Shown: one piece after another, positions 25,202 through 35,600 of the stretch
Numbering within the stretch: position 1 is the stretch's first letter
Layout of the letters: each line of letters opens with the position of its first letter
Assembly: GCF_009733815.1 (NCBI RefSeq)
Contig: NZ_WNXY01000007.1
Coordinates: 1 to 64,000, forward strand
Reading direction: 5' to 3'
Length of the DNA stretch: 64,000 nucleotides
Source of the DNA: Pseudactinotalea suaedae
GTDB taxonomy: Bacteria; Actinomycetota; Actinomycetes; Actinomycetales; Beutenbergiaceae
Translations under genes and position numbers: made by a program
Notes under the pieces: model-generated
Database searches by the model: none
What the model was told of the DNA's origin: nothing
The model's input: only the letters and a program-made list of their open reading frames with translations

Positions 25202-27175
25202 TCAGCCGCGGGCGCGGCCGCTGCCCCAGCGCGCGTCGCCGATGCGGCGGCCCAGCTTGGCCATCTCGCGCTCGGACGCCAGCCGCAGGTCGCCCATGCC
25301 CACGGGACGTCGCGCGGCCACCGCGTCGTAGGTCGCCGCGAGCACGATGTTGCGGATGTCTCCGCCGGCGATCTCCAGGGCACCGGAGAGCAGCTCCAGG
25401 TCCACCGGGTCCTCGGGGTCGGTCCCGGGCAGCTGCGCGAGGTGGTGCTCCCACAGCCGCAGCCGTGTCGGCGCGTCCGGGTCGGGGAAGTGCACCATGA
25501 AGTGCAGCCGGCGGGCGAACGCCGGGTCGAGGTTGCCGCGGAGGTTGGTGGCCAGCACCGTGATGCCCTCGAACGCCTCCATCCGCTGCAGCAGGAACGC
25601 GACCTCCTGGTTGGCGTACCGGTCGTGGGCGTCGTTGATCGAGGACCGGCTGCCGAACAGGGCGTCGGCCTCGTCGAAGAACAGCACCGCGTTGAGCGAC
25701 TCCGCGCGGGCGAAGGTCCGCTCGAGGTTCTTCTCGGTCTCGCCGATGTACTTGTCGACGACGGTCGACAGGTCGACCTGGAACAGGTCGGCACCGAGGG
25801 AGTCGGCGACGACGTGCGCGGCGAGGGTCTTGCCCGTGCCGGGGCTGCCGGAGAACAGCGCGCAGATCCCGGTGCCCTTGCCACCCTTGCCCTGCAGGTC
25901 GCCCAGCCCCAGCACCTCGTCCCGGTCCCTGGCCCAGCCGATCAAGCGCTCGACCTCGCGCCGGGTGTGGTCGGGCAGCACCAGGTCGGTCAGCGTCGCC
26001 GGCGAGGTCGCGGCGCCCACGCGCGAGCGGTGGCCGGCGCCGAGCCGTCGCACCGCGTCCCGCACGTCCTCGACCGAGGGCGCCCGGTCCGCGCGCGTCG
26101 CGTCGGAGCGCGCGCGCGCACCGACGAGGTCGATCTCCTCCGGCGTGATCCGCATCGCGAGCACCTCCTCGGCGACACCGGCAGGGCCGACCGCGTGCTG
26201 CCACAGGTCCTCGCGCTCGGCGCGGCTGAGCCGCCCCGCGGGCACGGTCGCGGCCAGCCGGTCCGACCAGTGCGGGTCCCACGGCGTGCGTCCCACCGCC
26301 ACGACCGGCACCACGGCTCGCTCGAGCAGGTCCAGGTGGCCGGCCGCGTGCTGGGCTCCGAGGAGCACCAGGACCGAGCCCTCCAACGACGCCTCCAGAA
26401 CCAGCGCGCGCAGGGTCGGCCGCACCAGCGCCGCGCGGGGGCCCTGGTCGGGCTCCGATCCGTCCGACCCGGTCGCGCCCTCCCCCGGTACCCGGTCCAG
26501 ATCGCCCACCAGGCAGCCGACGCCGAGCTCGCGGCAGGCGGCCACCGCGAGGGCGGCCCCGGCCGTCCCCGCCGGTGCGTGCACCCACACCAGCGGCTCC
26601 CCCGCCTCGAGCGCGGTCGCGACCTGTCGGAACCCCTCCACGTCCACGGCGCGCGGCTGCGCGAGCACGCGGACGACCTCCTCGGGCACCAGGGTGGAAC
26701 CGAGCAGGTGCGCACGCACGCGGTCGGGGAGCCGGAGCCGCCGCGACAGCAGCACGTCGTCGCCCTCGACGGCGATCAGGCCGGTGGCACGCAGCACGCC
26801 GCCGGCGTCGAGCAGCGCGTGGGAGTCGGGGTCGACGGTCCCGGTCGCGGCCGACTCCCAGCCCAGCGCCACGCTCGGCCGCGCCGGACCGGCGTCGCCG
26901 GAGAGGAGGCCTGCGAGGAGGTGGGCGCTGGGGTGGGCCTCCGGCAGCACCGCCACGGCGAGCAGCATCCGCTCGCGGTGCTCGAGCCCGAACCGGTCGC
27001 CCAGCGCCGTCAGTCGGACCTCGAGGGTGCGCAGCACCTCGGCGTCGGCCTGCAGCGCGGCCAGGCTGCTGCGGGCCGCGCCAGCAGGCTCCCAGCCGCC
27101 GGCGCTCTCCCGGCGGTCCACCGCACGTTCCCACGCGGTGAGCACGCCGTCGACGAGGCTGCCGGTCGCGGTCAT
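25202..27175 (-). CDS. AAA+ ATPase of the contractile injection system (Afp15-like)
   Basis: A 657-residue protein with a variable N-terminal half and a C-terminal AAA+ domain. Walker A is GSPGTGKT at 443-450 and Walker B FFDEAD at 499-504; DKYIGETEKNLERTF and the arginine-finger region DPAFARRLHF are also present. The family (Afp15/Pvc15) is found in most such clusters and is thought to remodel or assemble particles. ATG at 27175. It is divergent from the DUF4255 gene and shares the intergenic region with dyad site c, though no convincing -10 lies at the standard distance on this strand. Confidence 0.9.
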   Translation of the reverse strand: MTATGSLVDGVLTAWERAVDRRESAGGWEPAGAARSSLAALQADAEVLRTLEVRLTALGDRFGLEHRERMLLAVAVLPEAHPSAHLLAGLLSGDAGPARPSVALGWESAATGTVDPDSHALLDAGGVLRATGLIAVEGDDVLLSRRLRLPDRVRAHLLGSTLVPEEVVRVLAQPRAVDVEGFRQVATALEAGEPLVWVHAPAGTAGAALAVAACRELGVGCLVGDLDRVPGEGATGSDGSEPDQGPRAALVRPTLRALVLEASLEGSVLVLLGAQHAAGHLDLLERAVVPVVAVGRTPWDPHWSDRLAATVPAGRLSRAEREDLWQHAVGPAGVAEEVLAMRITPEEIDLVGARARSDATRADRAPSVEDVRDAVRRLGAGHRSRVGAATSPATLTDLVLPDHTRREVERLIGWARDRDEVLGLGDLQGKGGKGTGICALFSGSPGTGKTLAAHVVADSLGADLFQVDLSTVVDKYIGETEKNLERTFARAESLNAVLFFDEADALFGSRSSINDAHDRYANQEVAFLLQRMEAFEGITVLATNLRGNLDPAFARRLHFMVHFPDPDAPTRLRLWEHHLAQLPGTDPEDPVDLELLSGALEIAGGDIRNIVLAATYDAVAARRPVGMGDLRLASEREMAKLGRRIGDARWGSGRARG

Positions 27176-27217
27176 GGCTGCACCTTGGCACAGCCGCGGA
27201 GCCTCCTGGAGGAACTT

Positions 27218-27232
27218 CCGTAGCGATTACCG
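27218..27232 (+). promoter_or_regulatory. CIS-locus dyad site c (CCGTA-GCGAT-TACCG)
   Basis: One mismatch in the left arm, followed by ATGC. A -10-like TAGCCT (27256-27261) begins after a 23-base gap and leads to the DUF4255 operon at 27313. Being a dyad, it could also act on the divergent AAA+ gene. Confidence 0.7.
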
Positions 27233-27312
27233 ATGCTCGGTGCCGCACGCGTTCCTAGCCTGAAGCAGCCGCGGACGAGGACGCTCTGGCACGGCGCCGC
27301 AGCAAGGGAGAA

Positions 27313-27882
27313 ATGGTGCTGATCTCTGCAGTCGAGGAAGGCATCGAAGACCTCCTGCGACGCACGCTGCCGCTCAGCCGCGAGCAGGGCGACGTCTCCT
27401 TCGAGGCTCCGTCGACCACGTGGTCGGCGACCGTCAACCGGCTGACGGTCAACGTCTTCCTGTACGGCGTGGCGCGATCACCGCAACCGCCCCGGGTCCA
27501 GGCCCCGCAGCGCACCGACGGGCTCGTGACCCGACGATTCGCGCTGCCGATGGTGCAGCTGACCTATCTCGTGAGCGCGTGGGCGGGCTCGCCGCGCGAC
27601 GAGCACGAGCTGCTCGGCGACGTCTTCCTCCGGTTCCTCACGAACCCGATCATCCCTAGCACCGAGGAGGGTGCGCTGGAGACCGCCGTCCAGCTCGCCG
27701 TCGAGAGCGACGAGCACAACCGCCCTCGGGACGTGTGGAGCGCCGTCGGTGGCCACCTCAAGGCCTCGTTCTGCCTGCAGGCGACCGTCGCTGCCGACGC
27801 CTACCCGTGGGAGACCGCCCCGCCGCTGGTCGACCGCATCAGCGCACGCGCGTTCCCCATCCCGGAGCCTCGCCGCCCATGA
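27313..27882 (+). CDS. DUF4255 tail-terminator/cap protein (Afp16-like)
   Basis: A 189-residue protein matching DUF4255, the cap protein that ends the tube and sheath (Afp16/Pvc16). Visible signatures are AVEEGIEDLLRRTLPL, TVNVFLYGVARSP, RRFALPMVQLTYLVSAWAG and DEHELLGDVFLRFL. The ATG has an AAGGGAGAA site. Its stop overlaps the next gene as ATGA, so the cap is co-translated with the first of three membrane proteins. This is an unusual pairing of a structural CIS gene with envelope proteins. Confidence 0.88.
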   Translation: MVLISAVEEGIEDLLRRTLPLSREQGDVSFEAPSTTWSATVNRLTVNVFLYGVARSPQPPRVQAPQRTDGLVTRRFALPMVQLTYLVSAWAGSPRDEHELLGDVFLRFLTNPIIPSTEEGALETAVQLAVESDEHNRPRDVWSAVGGHLKASFCLQATVAADAYPWETAPPLVDRISARAFPIPEPRRP

Positions 27883-30092
27883 GGGTCGCCAGCACCGTCG
27901 AGCGCGCCGAGATCGCTCCCGGGGAGTCCGGGACGATCCCGCTCGACGTCGTCAACACCAGCGCGGTCATCGACGCGCTGAGCGTGCGGGTGCTCGGCTT
28001 CCCCGCCTCGGCGACCGTGCGCAGCCAGCCCGAGCACCTGACGCTGTTCCCGCAGTCCGAGGGTGCGCTCGAGGTGCACATCGGGCTGCCGGCCACGTTC
28101 CCTGCCGGCACCTATCACGTGACGCTGGTCGTCGAGGGTCGGGCTGCGGGCGCGACCGACGCTTACCACGACCTCGAGGTCGTCGTGCCGCCGCAGCCGG
28201 CGGTGTCGGCGAGCGCCACCCCGTCGGTGGTGCGCGCCCGTGGCCGCGCGCTGTTCACGGTCACGGTCGCGAACGAGGGCAACACCCCGCTCGACCTGGC
28301 GCTGCGCGTGGTCGACACCGACCGCAGCCTGCGGACCACGCTGACGCCCTCGACGCTCTCGGTCCCGATCGGCCGCACCGCGGTGACGACCGTGTCGGCG
28401 CGCGGGCCCCGCCAGCTGCTGGGTGCGGACCGGGACCGGCCGCTGCGTGTGGTGGCCGAGGCCGAGGGCGCCGCCGCCGAGGTGGCGCTCACGCTCAAGC
28501 AGCGCTCGACGTTCGGCCGCGGGCTGATCACCGCGCTGATCCTGCTGGTGATCCTGGCGGCGTGGGCGGTGGCGGTGACCGTGGGGATGCGCGCGGTGCT
28601 GGGCGCCGACCCCGGCACCAAGGTCGCGCCCCCCTCCTTCTTCGCCGCGACCGAGGTCCCCGGCGAGGCCGCGGGGGCGGCTCCCGCGGGCGCGCTGCCG
28701 CGCGACGGCCTGCTGCCCGCCGGCGTCGGCGCGACCATCACCGGAACGGTGCAGGGCGCCGAGGACCCGGTCGGCGTGGGCCGGCTCACGGTCGAGGCGC
28801 TCCGGACGTCGGCCGACGGGCTGGTGCTGGTCTCCTCCGCCGCGACCCAGGCCGACGGCACGTACTCCTTGGCGGGCCTGTTCCCCGGCGAGTACCTGCT
28901 GCGGGTCGCCGCCGACGGCTACGAGACCGTCTGGTACCCCGGCGCGGCCGACTCGGCGGGCGCCACCGGCGTGCAGGCGTCCGCGCAGCAGGTCACCACC
29001 GACATCGACCTCGTCGTGGCCGGGGACCTCGCCACGATCACCGGGATGGTCCACGCCGGAGGTGAGGACGACGTCGTCGTCACCGTGACGGCGGTCCCCG
29101 TCTGGCTCGCCGGCGACGACGCAGCAGCCGCCCCGATGCAGGTGCAGGCGGCCGCCGACGGGAGCTACGCACTGCCCGGTCTCGTCGCGCCCGGCAGGTA
29201 CGACCTCACCTTCGAGGCACCCGGCTACCAGCCGACCACCATCACCGAGCAGGTGCTCGGCGGGCAGCAGCGGCTGGCGCTGGACATCACCCTGGGCGCC
29301 GGGCTCGGTCAGATCGAGGGCACGGTCACCGACGGCTTCGCCGCGCTCGGCGGCGTCGAGGTCTCGACCACGCTCGACGGCGAGGAGATCGTCGTCGGGA
29401 CCCCCACCCAAGGTCGGGTCGGCACCTTCGTGATCCCCAGCCTGCCGACACCGGCCACCTACGTGCTGACCGCCAGCAAGGAGGGCTACGGCACCCAGAC
29501 GGTCGTCGTCGCCCTGGCCGCCGGGGAGTCCAAGAGCGACGTGACGCTGCTGCTGACCGGCGGGGTGGGAACCATCTCCGGTCACGTCGTGGGGACCGAC
29601 GGGCAGGGCGTCGGCGGCGTGACGGTCGTGGCCGGCGGCACCTCCGAGGGGGTCAGCGCGACGAGCCTGACCGCCGGTGACGTCGGTGCCTTCACGCTCA
29701 CCGGCGTGCAGGGCTCGGCCACCGTGACGCTGACCTTCACCAAGGAGGGGTACGCGCCTGCGTCGGTCCCCGTCAGCCTGGCCGAGGGGCCACCGGGCGA
29801 CATCCGGGTCACCCTCAGCACGATGCTCGGTGCGGTCCAGGGCCGCGTCACCGACGGCGGTCAGGGCGTGACGGGGGTCCGCGTCGAGGCCACCGACGGC
29901 AGCACCGTGCACAGCACGGTCTCGACGGCGACCGGGTCCGAGGGTTCCGGCTCCTACCTGATCCCCGACCTCCGGCCGGGCACCTACGCCGTGACGGTCG
30001 TGAGCTCCGGCCGTGTCGTGACGACGGCGATCGTGACCGTGCTGCAGGGCAGCACGGCGCAGGTCGACCTCCCGTTCCCGAGCGGGGGCTGA
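27879..30092 (+). CDS. Membrane-anchored carboxypeptidase-regulatory-like repeat protein 1
   Basis: A 737-residue protein without signal peptide. Residues 1-205 form two Ig-like beta domains (TIPLDVVNTSAVIDALSVRVLG; LFTVTVANEGNTPLDLALRV). A basic KQRSTFGRGL segment precedes one transmembrane helix at about 216-236. Outside lie five carboxypeptidase-regulatory-like units, each with I-x-G-x-V at the start, a GSY/GTF-x-LPGL turn and a GY-x-x hairpin. The positive-inside rule predicts a cytoplasmic N-terminus and external repeats. The start overlaps the DUF4255 stop. Role inferred: docking or guiding particles at the membrane; a fibre-like or adhesin role is the alternative. Confidence 0.85.
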   Translation: MRVASTVERAEIAPGESGTIPLDVVNTSAVIDALSVRVLGFPASATVRSQPEHLTLFPQSEGALEVHIGLPATFPAGTYHVTLVVEGRAAGATDAYHDLEVVVPPQPAVSASATPSVVRARGRALFTVTVANEGNTPLDLALRVVDTDRSLRTTLTPSTLSVPIGRTAVTTVSARGPRQLLGADRDRPLRVVAEAEGAAAEVALTLKQRSTFGRGLITALILLVILAAWAVAVTVGMRAVLGADPGTKVAPPSFFAATEVPGEAAGAAPAGALPRDGLLPAGVGATITGTVQGAEDPVGVGRLTVEALRTSADGLVLVSSAATQADGTYSLAGLFPGEYLLRVAADGYETVWYPGAADSAGATGVQASAQQVTTDIDLVVAGDLATITGMVHAGGEDDVVVTVTAVPVWLAGDDAAAAPMQVQAAADGSYALPGLVAPGRYDLTFEAPGYQPTTITEQVLGGQQRLALDITLGAGLGQIEGTVTDGFAALGGVEVSTTLDGEEIVVGTPTQGRVGTFVIPSLPTPATYVLTASKEGYGTQTVVVALAAGESKSDVTLLLTGGVGTISGHVVGTDGQGVGGVTVVAGGTSEGVSATSLTAGDVGAFTLTGVQGSATVTLTFTKEGYAPASVPVSLAEGPPGDIRVTLSTMLGAVQGRVTDGGQGVTGVRVEATDGSTVHSTVSTATGSEGSGSYLIPDLRPGTYAVTVVSSGRVVTTAIVTVLQGSTAQVDLPFPSGG

Positions 30093-30094
30093 GC

Positions 30095-32620
30095 ATGCAC
30101 GTCGATGTCGCGCCCCGTCGGGTCGCCGTCGTCCCCGGGATGTCGAGCGAGCTCCTGGTCACCGTGACCAACACCAGCGAGGTGATCGGCGGCTACTCGC
30201 TGCGCGTCCTGGGCGTCGACCCCGAGTGGGCAGGGTTCGACCAGCCCGAGCCCCGGCTGTTCCCCGGCGAGTCGACGACGGCGCGCCTGAGCCTGCGGCT
30301 GCCCGACAAGTCCCCCGCGGGCGACCGGGCGCTGTCGATCCAGGTGACCGACCTGCAGAACCCTGCCGACGTGGTCGTCGAGGAGGCGATCCTCGAGATC
30401 CCGGCGGCGCCGCGCAGCTCGATCGAGCTCGATCCGCCGACCCTGACCGGCGGCAGCACGGGCGGCTACACCGCCATCGTGCACAACGAGGGCAACACGA
30501 CCCAGCTGCTGCGCCTGGACGCCGTCGACCCCGAGGCGCGCACCACCTTCACCTTCACGCCGCCGGAGCTGCGGCTGACCCCCGGTTCGAGCGCCGTCGT
30601 GGACCTGACCGTGAAGGCACGGCGACCGCTCGTGGGGGACGCCGCGCTGCGTCCCTTCACCGTGCGGGCCGCGGGTCCGCAGGTCAGGGAGACCGACGGC
30701 CCGCCGGCCGTGGCGGGCATGTTCATCCAGCAGCCGATGTTCTCGCGTGGGTTGCTGGGGCTGATGGGGCTGCTGGTGGCGATCACGGTGTTCGCGACGG
30801 TGATCACGATCGCGCTCAGCTCGATCGTGCAGCGCACCGCCGCCGATCGCGACCTCGCGCTGCAGGTCGCCCAGGCCCGTGAGGCGACGTCGCAGACGGG
30901 ACGTTCGGAGGTCGGCGGCTCGGTCGTCGAGCTGAGCACGGGGGCACCGGCGGCCGGGGTGTCGGTCGAGCTGTTCGCCGCCGACGACCCCGGCACCCCG
31001 CTCACGACCACCGCCACCGACGACGCGGGTGCCTTCACCTTCGCCAGGCTCCCTGCGGGCGAGGTCCTGCTCCGGGTCCGCGGCGCGGGTTTCGCCGAGG
31101 TCTGGTACCCGACCGCCGGCGCCGCCGCCGACGCCACACCGCTGACGCTCGTCGAGGGTCAGAGCCTGGACGACCTCGTGGTCATCGTCGGAGGCGTCCC
31201 GGCCGCTGTCAGCGGGGCCGTGGTCGGCGATGACGTGGGTGGGGCGACGGTCCGGGTCGAGCTGCCGCTGGAGGTCGCACCCCTGGCCGGTCAGGTCGAC
31301 CCGGTCGCGGGCGAGGTGCCGTCGACCACCACGGGCGGTGGCGCGCTCGTGCGGAGCGTGCCGATCAGCGAGGACGGCACGTTCGAGATCGCCGACCTGC
31401 CCTCCCCCGCCGTGTACGACCTCGTCGTCACGAAGCCCGGTTTCGCGCCCTCGGCGCAGCGGCTCGACCTGGCCGCCGGCGAGAGCCGTGACGGCATCGA
31501 GCTGGCGCTGCTGGTGGGTGACGGCTCGATCGAGGGCACCGTCAGCGGTCCCGACGGCCCGATCGGCGGGGCCGGCGTGGTCGCGACCGCGGGCCAGGCC
31601 AGGGTCGAGACCGTGAGCCTGACGCAGGACCCGGTGGGCGGGTTCGTGCTGCGCGGGCTGCCCACGCCGGGCTCCTACACGGTGGTCGTCTCCGCCGACG
31701 GCTACGCGACCGCCACGCTGACGCTCTCGCTCACCCCGGGGCAGCAGCTCACCGGAGTCTCGGTGGTGCTCGGACGCGACCAGGGCACCCTCGGCGGCAC
31801 CGTGACCGTGCCCGGCAGCAGCGCGGGCGGGGTCACCGTGACCGTCTCCGACGGCGCGACCACGCTGCAGACCGTGACGCGCTCGACCGACCCGGTCGGC
31901 TCGTGGGAGCTCTCCGGCCTGCGGGTACCGGGTGACTACACGGTGACGTTCTCGCGGACCGACCTGGAGTCACGCGTGCTGTCGGTCAGCCTCGACGGTT
32001 TCGGCCTGGTCACCGCCGGTGCCGCGAGCGCCACGTCGGTGGACGCGACGATGCGCTCCGCCACCGCCGTGCTCACCGGCCGGGTGACGCAGACCCGTGG
32101 CGAGGGCTCGGCCCAGGCGGTGGGCAACGTCGTCGTCACCATCAGCTCGGGCTCGGTCGAGCGCATCGTGACGACCGCGTCGACACCCTCGGGCGACGTC
32201 GGGGTGTACCGGATCGAGAACCTGCCGCCGGGTACCTACACGGTGACGTTCGCGCGCAGCGGCACCCGCACCACCTCGGAGATCGTGGTGCTGAGCGCCG
32301 CTCAGGTGCGCACGCTCAACCCCGTGCTGGTCGCACCCGCGCGCATCACCGGCGTGGTCACCCAGGGCGGTGAGCCGCTGGCGGGCCGCACCGTGTGGCT
32401 GTACCGGGCGGCTGAGTACGGCACCTCGGCCGCTCCCGTGGCGCAGACCACCACGGACGCCTCCGGCGGCTACGCGCTCGACGACATCGAGGCGCCCGAG
32501 CACTACGTCGTCGAGATCCGCACCACCGGAGGCACCGTCGTCGGCTCCTCGGCGCCGTTCACGCTCGATGCGAGCGAAGACCGCACGGTCGACATCGAGG
32601 TCGGAGAGCAGCCCCAGTGA
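30095..32620 (+). CDS. Membrane-anchored carboxypeptidase-regulatory-like repeat protein 2
   Basis: An 841-residue paralogue of the preceding protein, starting two bases after its stop. The same plan holds: two cytoplasmic Ig-like domains (LLVTVTNTSEVIGGYSLRVLG; YTAIVHNEGNTTQLLRLD), the juxtamembrane PMFSRGLLGL, a transmembrane helix at about 220-243 and six carboxypeptidase-regulatory-like units. The first unit ends FAEVWYPTAG, matching YETVWYPGAA in protein 1. Low cysteine and high Thr/Val/Gly content suit an exported beta-rich stalk. Confidence 0.85.
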   Translation: MHVDVAPRRVAVVPGMSSELLVTVTNTSEVIGGYSLRVLGVDPEWAGFDQPEPRLFPGESTTARLSLRLPDKSPAGDRALSIQVTDLQNPADVVVEEAILEIPAAPRSSIELDPPTLTGGSTGGYTAIVHNEGNTTQLLRLDAVDPEARTTFTFTPPELRLTPGSSAVVDLTVKARRPLVGDAALRPFTVRAAGPQVRETDGPPAVAGMFIQQPMFSRGLLGLMGLLVAITVFATVITIALSSIVQRTAADRDLALQVAQAREATSQTGRSEVGGSVVELSTGAPAAGVSVELFAADDPGTPLTTTATDDAGAFTFARLPAGEVLLRVRGAGFAEVWYPTAGAAADATPLTLVEGQSLDDLVVIVGGVPAAVSGAVVGDDVGGATVRVELPLEVAPLAGQVDPVAGEVPSTTTGGGALVRSVPISEDGTFEIADLPSPAVYDLVVTKPGFAPSAQRLDLAAGESRDGIELALLVGDGSIEGTVSGPDGPIGGAGVVATAGQARVETVSLTQDPVGGFVLRGLPTPGSYTVVVSADGYATATLTLSLTPGQQLTGVSVVLGRDQGTLGGTVTVPGSSAGGVTVTVSDGATTLQTVTRSTDPVGSWELSGLRVPGDYTVTFSRTDLESRVLSVSLDGFGLVTAGAASATSVDATMRSATAVLTGRVTQTRGEGSAQAVGNVVVTISSGSVERIVTTASTPSGDVGVYRIENLPPGTYTVTFARSGTRTTSEIVVLSAAQVRTLNPVLVAPARITGVVTQGGEPLAGRTVWLYRAAEYGTSAAPVAQTTTDASGGYALDDIEAPEHYVVEIRTTGGTVVGSSAPFTLDASEDRTVDIEVGEQPQ

Positions 32621-35600
32621 CCGATTCCCCGCCGCGTCGCAGCGGACCCGACGCTCCGAGCGTCACGATCGAGGCCGGCTCGCACACCACGGCCGGCGGC
32701 GTGGCGACGCTGCGGCTGCACGCACGCAACCTGGCCGCCGATGCTCGCGACCTGCAGGTCAGCATCCTCGGGCTCGAGGAGAGCTGGCGCCCGGCGGTCA
32801 GTATCGTGAACGCGGTCGCCGCCGACGAGACCGTGACGCTGGAGCTCGTGCTGACCCCGGGCGCCGGCGCGGCGCCGGGCGACTACCCGTTCCTCGTGAT
32901 CATCGAGAGCGGGGCGGGGCGCACCGTGGCCGACGCGACGCTGCGCGTCGACGGCGCGAGCGACGTCGTGCTCTCGGTGGAGCCCGCCGAGGTCCGTGGG
33001 GTGCGCCGCAAGCGGGTCGACGTCGTCGTCGGCAACACCGGCCTGCACGTCGCCGACGTGATGCTCGACGCGACCAGCGACGCCGGGCTCGAGATCGCGC
33101 TCAGCGAGCCCTCGGTGCGGCTGGGACCGGCCGAGACCGTGCGGATCCCGGCCACCGTGCGCGCGCGGCTACGGCTGGCGGGCTCACGGGAGCGGTACTC
33201 CTACGAGGTGGTCGCGACCGGGCGGGCGGCACCCCGGCGGGCGCAGGGGACGTTCAGCTCTCGGGCGCTGCTCGGCAGCGGCGCGATCCGGCTGACCGCC
33301 GTGGTCGCGGTGATGGCGCTCTGGATCGCCGGCGTCGTGGTCGCGATGCCACGGATCTCCGACTACCTCACCCAGGACAGCTCGACGGCGGCGGAGGGGC
33401 CCGACGGCGGTGACGCAGGCGGCACCGACGGCGCCGACGCCGACGGACAGAGCGGAGGCGCGGGAGGCGACGACGGTGCAGGCGGTGCCGAGGGCGAGGA
33501 GGGCGACGAGGAGGGCTCGACGCCCGTCGACGGCGTCCGCGTCTCGGGCACGGTCGCCGGCGCCGACCCGGGCGGCACGGTGATCGAGGTCGTCCCGACC
33601 TCCAGCCTGTGGTCGACCGCCCTGACCGACGGCTCGCCCGCCTCGCGCAGCGCAGCCGCGCCGGGCAAGGTCGCCGCGGCGGCGATGCCGATGGCGCCGG
33701 TCGGAAGCACCCAGCGCCTGACGACACGCACCAACGACAGCGGCGTCTGGGCGCTCTCCGGGCTGTCGGCCTCCGCGCGCTATCTCGTGACCATCTCGAA
33801 GCCGGGGTTCGCGACGCAGCGCGTGGCGATGACGGGCGCCGAGCTCGCGGCCACACCGCTCGAGACGGCGATGGAGGCGGGCCAGGGCACGATGTCGGGC
33901 GTCTTGTCCGGACCCGGCGGACCCGTCGGCGGCGTCGAGATCACCTTGACCGACGGCACGACGACCGTGACGACCCGCACCGCGACCACGGGGGCGGTCG
34001 GGCGATGGCGGGTCGACGGCCTGGTCACACCCAGCACCTACCTGGTGACGGCGGAGTCGGCGGACCTCGGCACCCAGTCCCGGCTGGTCTCGCTGGCCGC
34101 GGCCGGCAGCAGCGAGGTCGACCTCACGCTGGACGCCGGTGTCGCGGCGATCAGCGGTCAGGTCGTGGGCGTCGACAGCCTCGGCGGAGTCGGCGGCCTC
34201 GGTGGCATCACGGTCACCGCGACCAACGGCACCACGACGCGGACCGCCACCACGGTCACGGGCGAGGGCGCCGGCCGGTTCCTGCTCCCCCGGCTGCCGG
34301 TGCCGGCCAGCTACACGGTGACGATCTCCGGCACCGGATACTCCACCGTCACCCGCGAGGTGAGCCTGACGTCGGCGGGCATCTCCGGGTGGACGGTCTC
34401 GCTCACCTCCTCGGGGGGCGCGGTCACCGGGACCGTGACCGATGACTCCGGGGCGGGGATCGCCGCAGCGGGGCTGGTGCTGACCCACGGGGCTGACACC
34501 GCCGCCGTCTACAAGACCATGTCCTCCTCCGACGGCACCGGCACCTTCCGGTTCTCCGGCGTGGCGCCGGGCAGCTATGTGCTGTCCGCGGCTGCCTTCG
34601 GGCACGAGACCACCTACGCCGAGGTCGTCGTCCGGCCCGGCGGGGTCGTCGACGTCGACCTGGTGCTGCGGCGGATCGCGCGGGACGGCCTCGAGGCCAC
34701 GGCCACGATCGTGGGCCGCGTCGTCGACGCCAGCACCGGCGGCCAGATCACCTGCCCGATCCTCGCCGAGGACCAGGACTGCGTCATCACGGCGCAGGTG
34801 ACCGCCGAGGACCTCGACGGCACCAGCCGCACGATCACCTCGGTGGCCGAACCGGACGACCCGTACCGGCTCCCGGCGACCGGCTCCGCCGTCGACGGCT
34901 TGCTCCCCGGCCGTTACGTCGTCACGATCACGGCTCCCGGTTACGAGCCGGGGCGGGTGACCGTGACCGTGCCGATGGGTGCGGAGGCCGAGGCCGCGAC
35001 CGTCGCCCTCGAGCCCTCGCCGTCGTTGACCGGCGCCATCCTGCCCCGCACCGGTGTGCTGCCGCCGGGGGTCTGCGTGGTCGCCCGGCAGGCCGGCACG
35101 CCGGCGATCGCCGATCCCTGCGGGGCGGAGGTGCCCGAGTGCCACAGCGCGACGGCACGATGCGCACCCGTCGTCGACGGCCTGTACCGGATGGACCGGC
35201 TCAGTGCCGGCGCCTACGTCGTCAGCATCGAGGGTCTGACCGGCGGGTACGTCGCGCCGCCGCCGCAGAACCTCAACCTGCTCCCCGGCGAGGTGCGGCG
35301 GTACGACGTGGTGCTCGAACGGCACGGCATCGTCTCGGTCACCGCGCTGCTCTCGGACGGCGCCGGTTCGGTCAGCCCCGCCGACGGCTACTTCGTGCGC
35401 GCCGAGAGCTCAACAGGCGCGGTGGTCGGCGAGCCCGTGCAGGTGAACAGCGAGGGTTTCGCCCAGCTCACCGACCTGCCTCCCGACACCTACAGCATCA
35501 TCGGTTCCCTCGAGCAGAACGGCGAGGAGATCGCCAGCGCCACGCTCGCGATCGGCCTCAACCAGGAGATCAGCATCCAGCTCGTGCTGGCCTCGACGAT

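Noticed and set aside
27202-27212. CCTCC-T-GGAGG palindrome upstream of the AAA+ gene as an operator
   Set aside because: It is short and consists of ribosome-binding-site-like sequence on both strands. It is not found at the other promoters of the locus.
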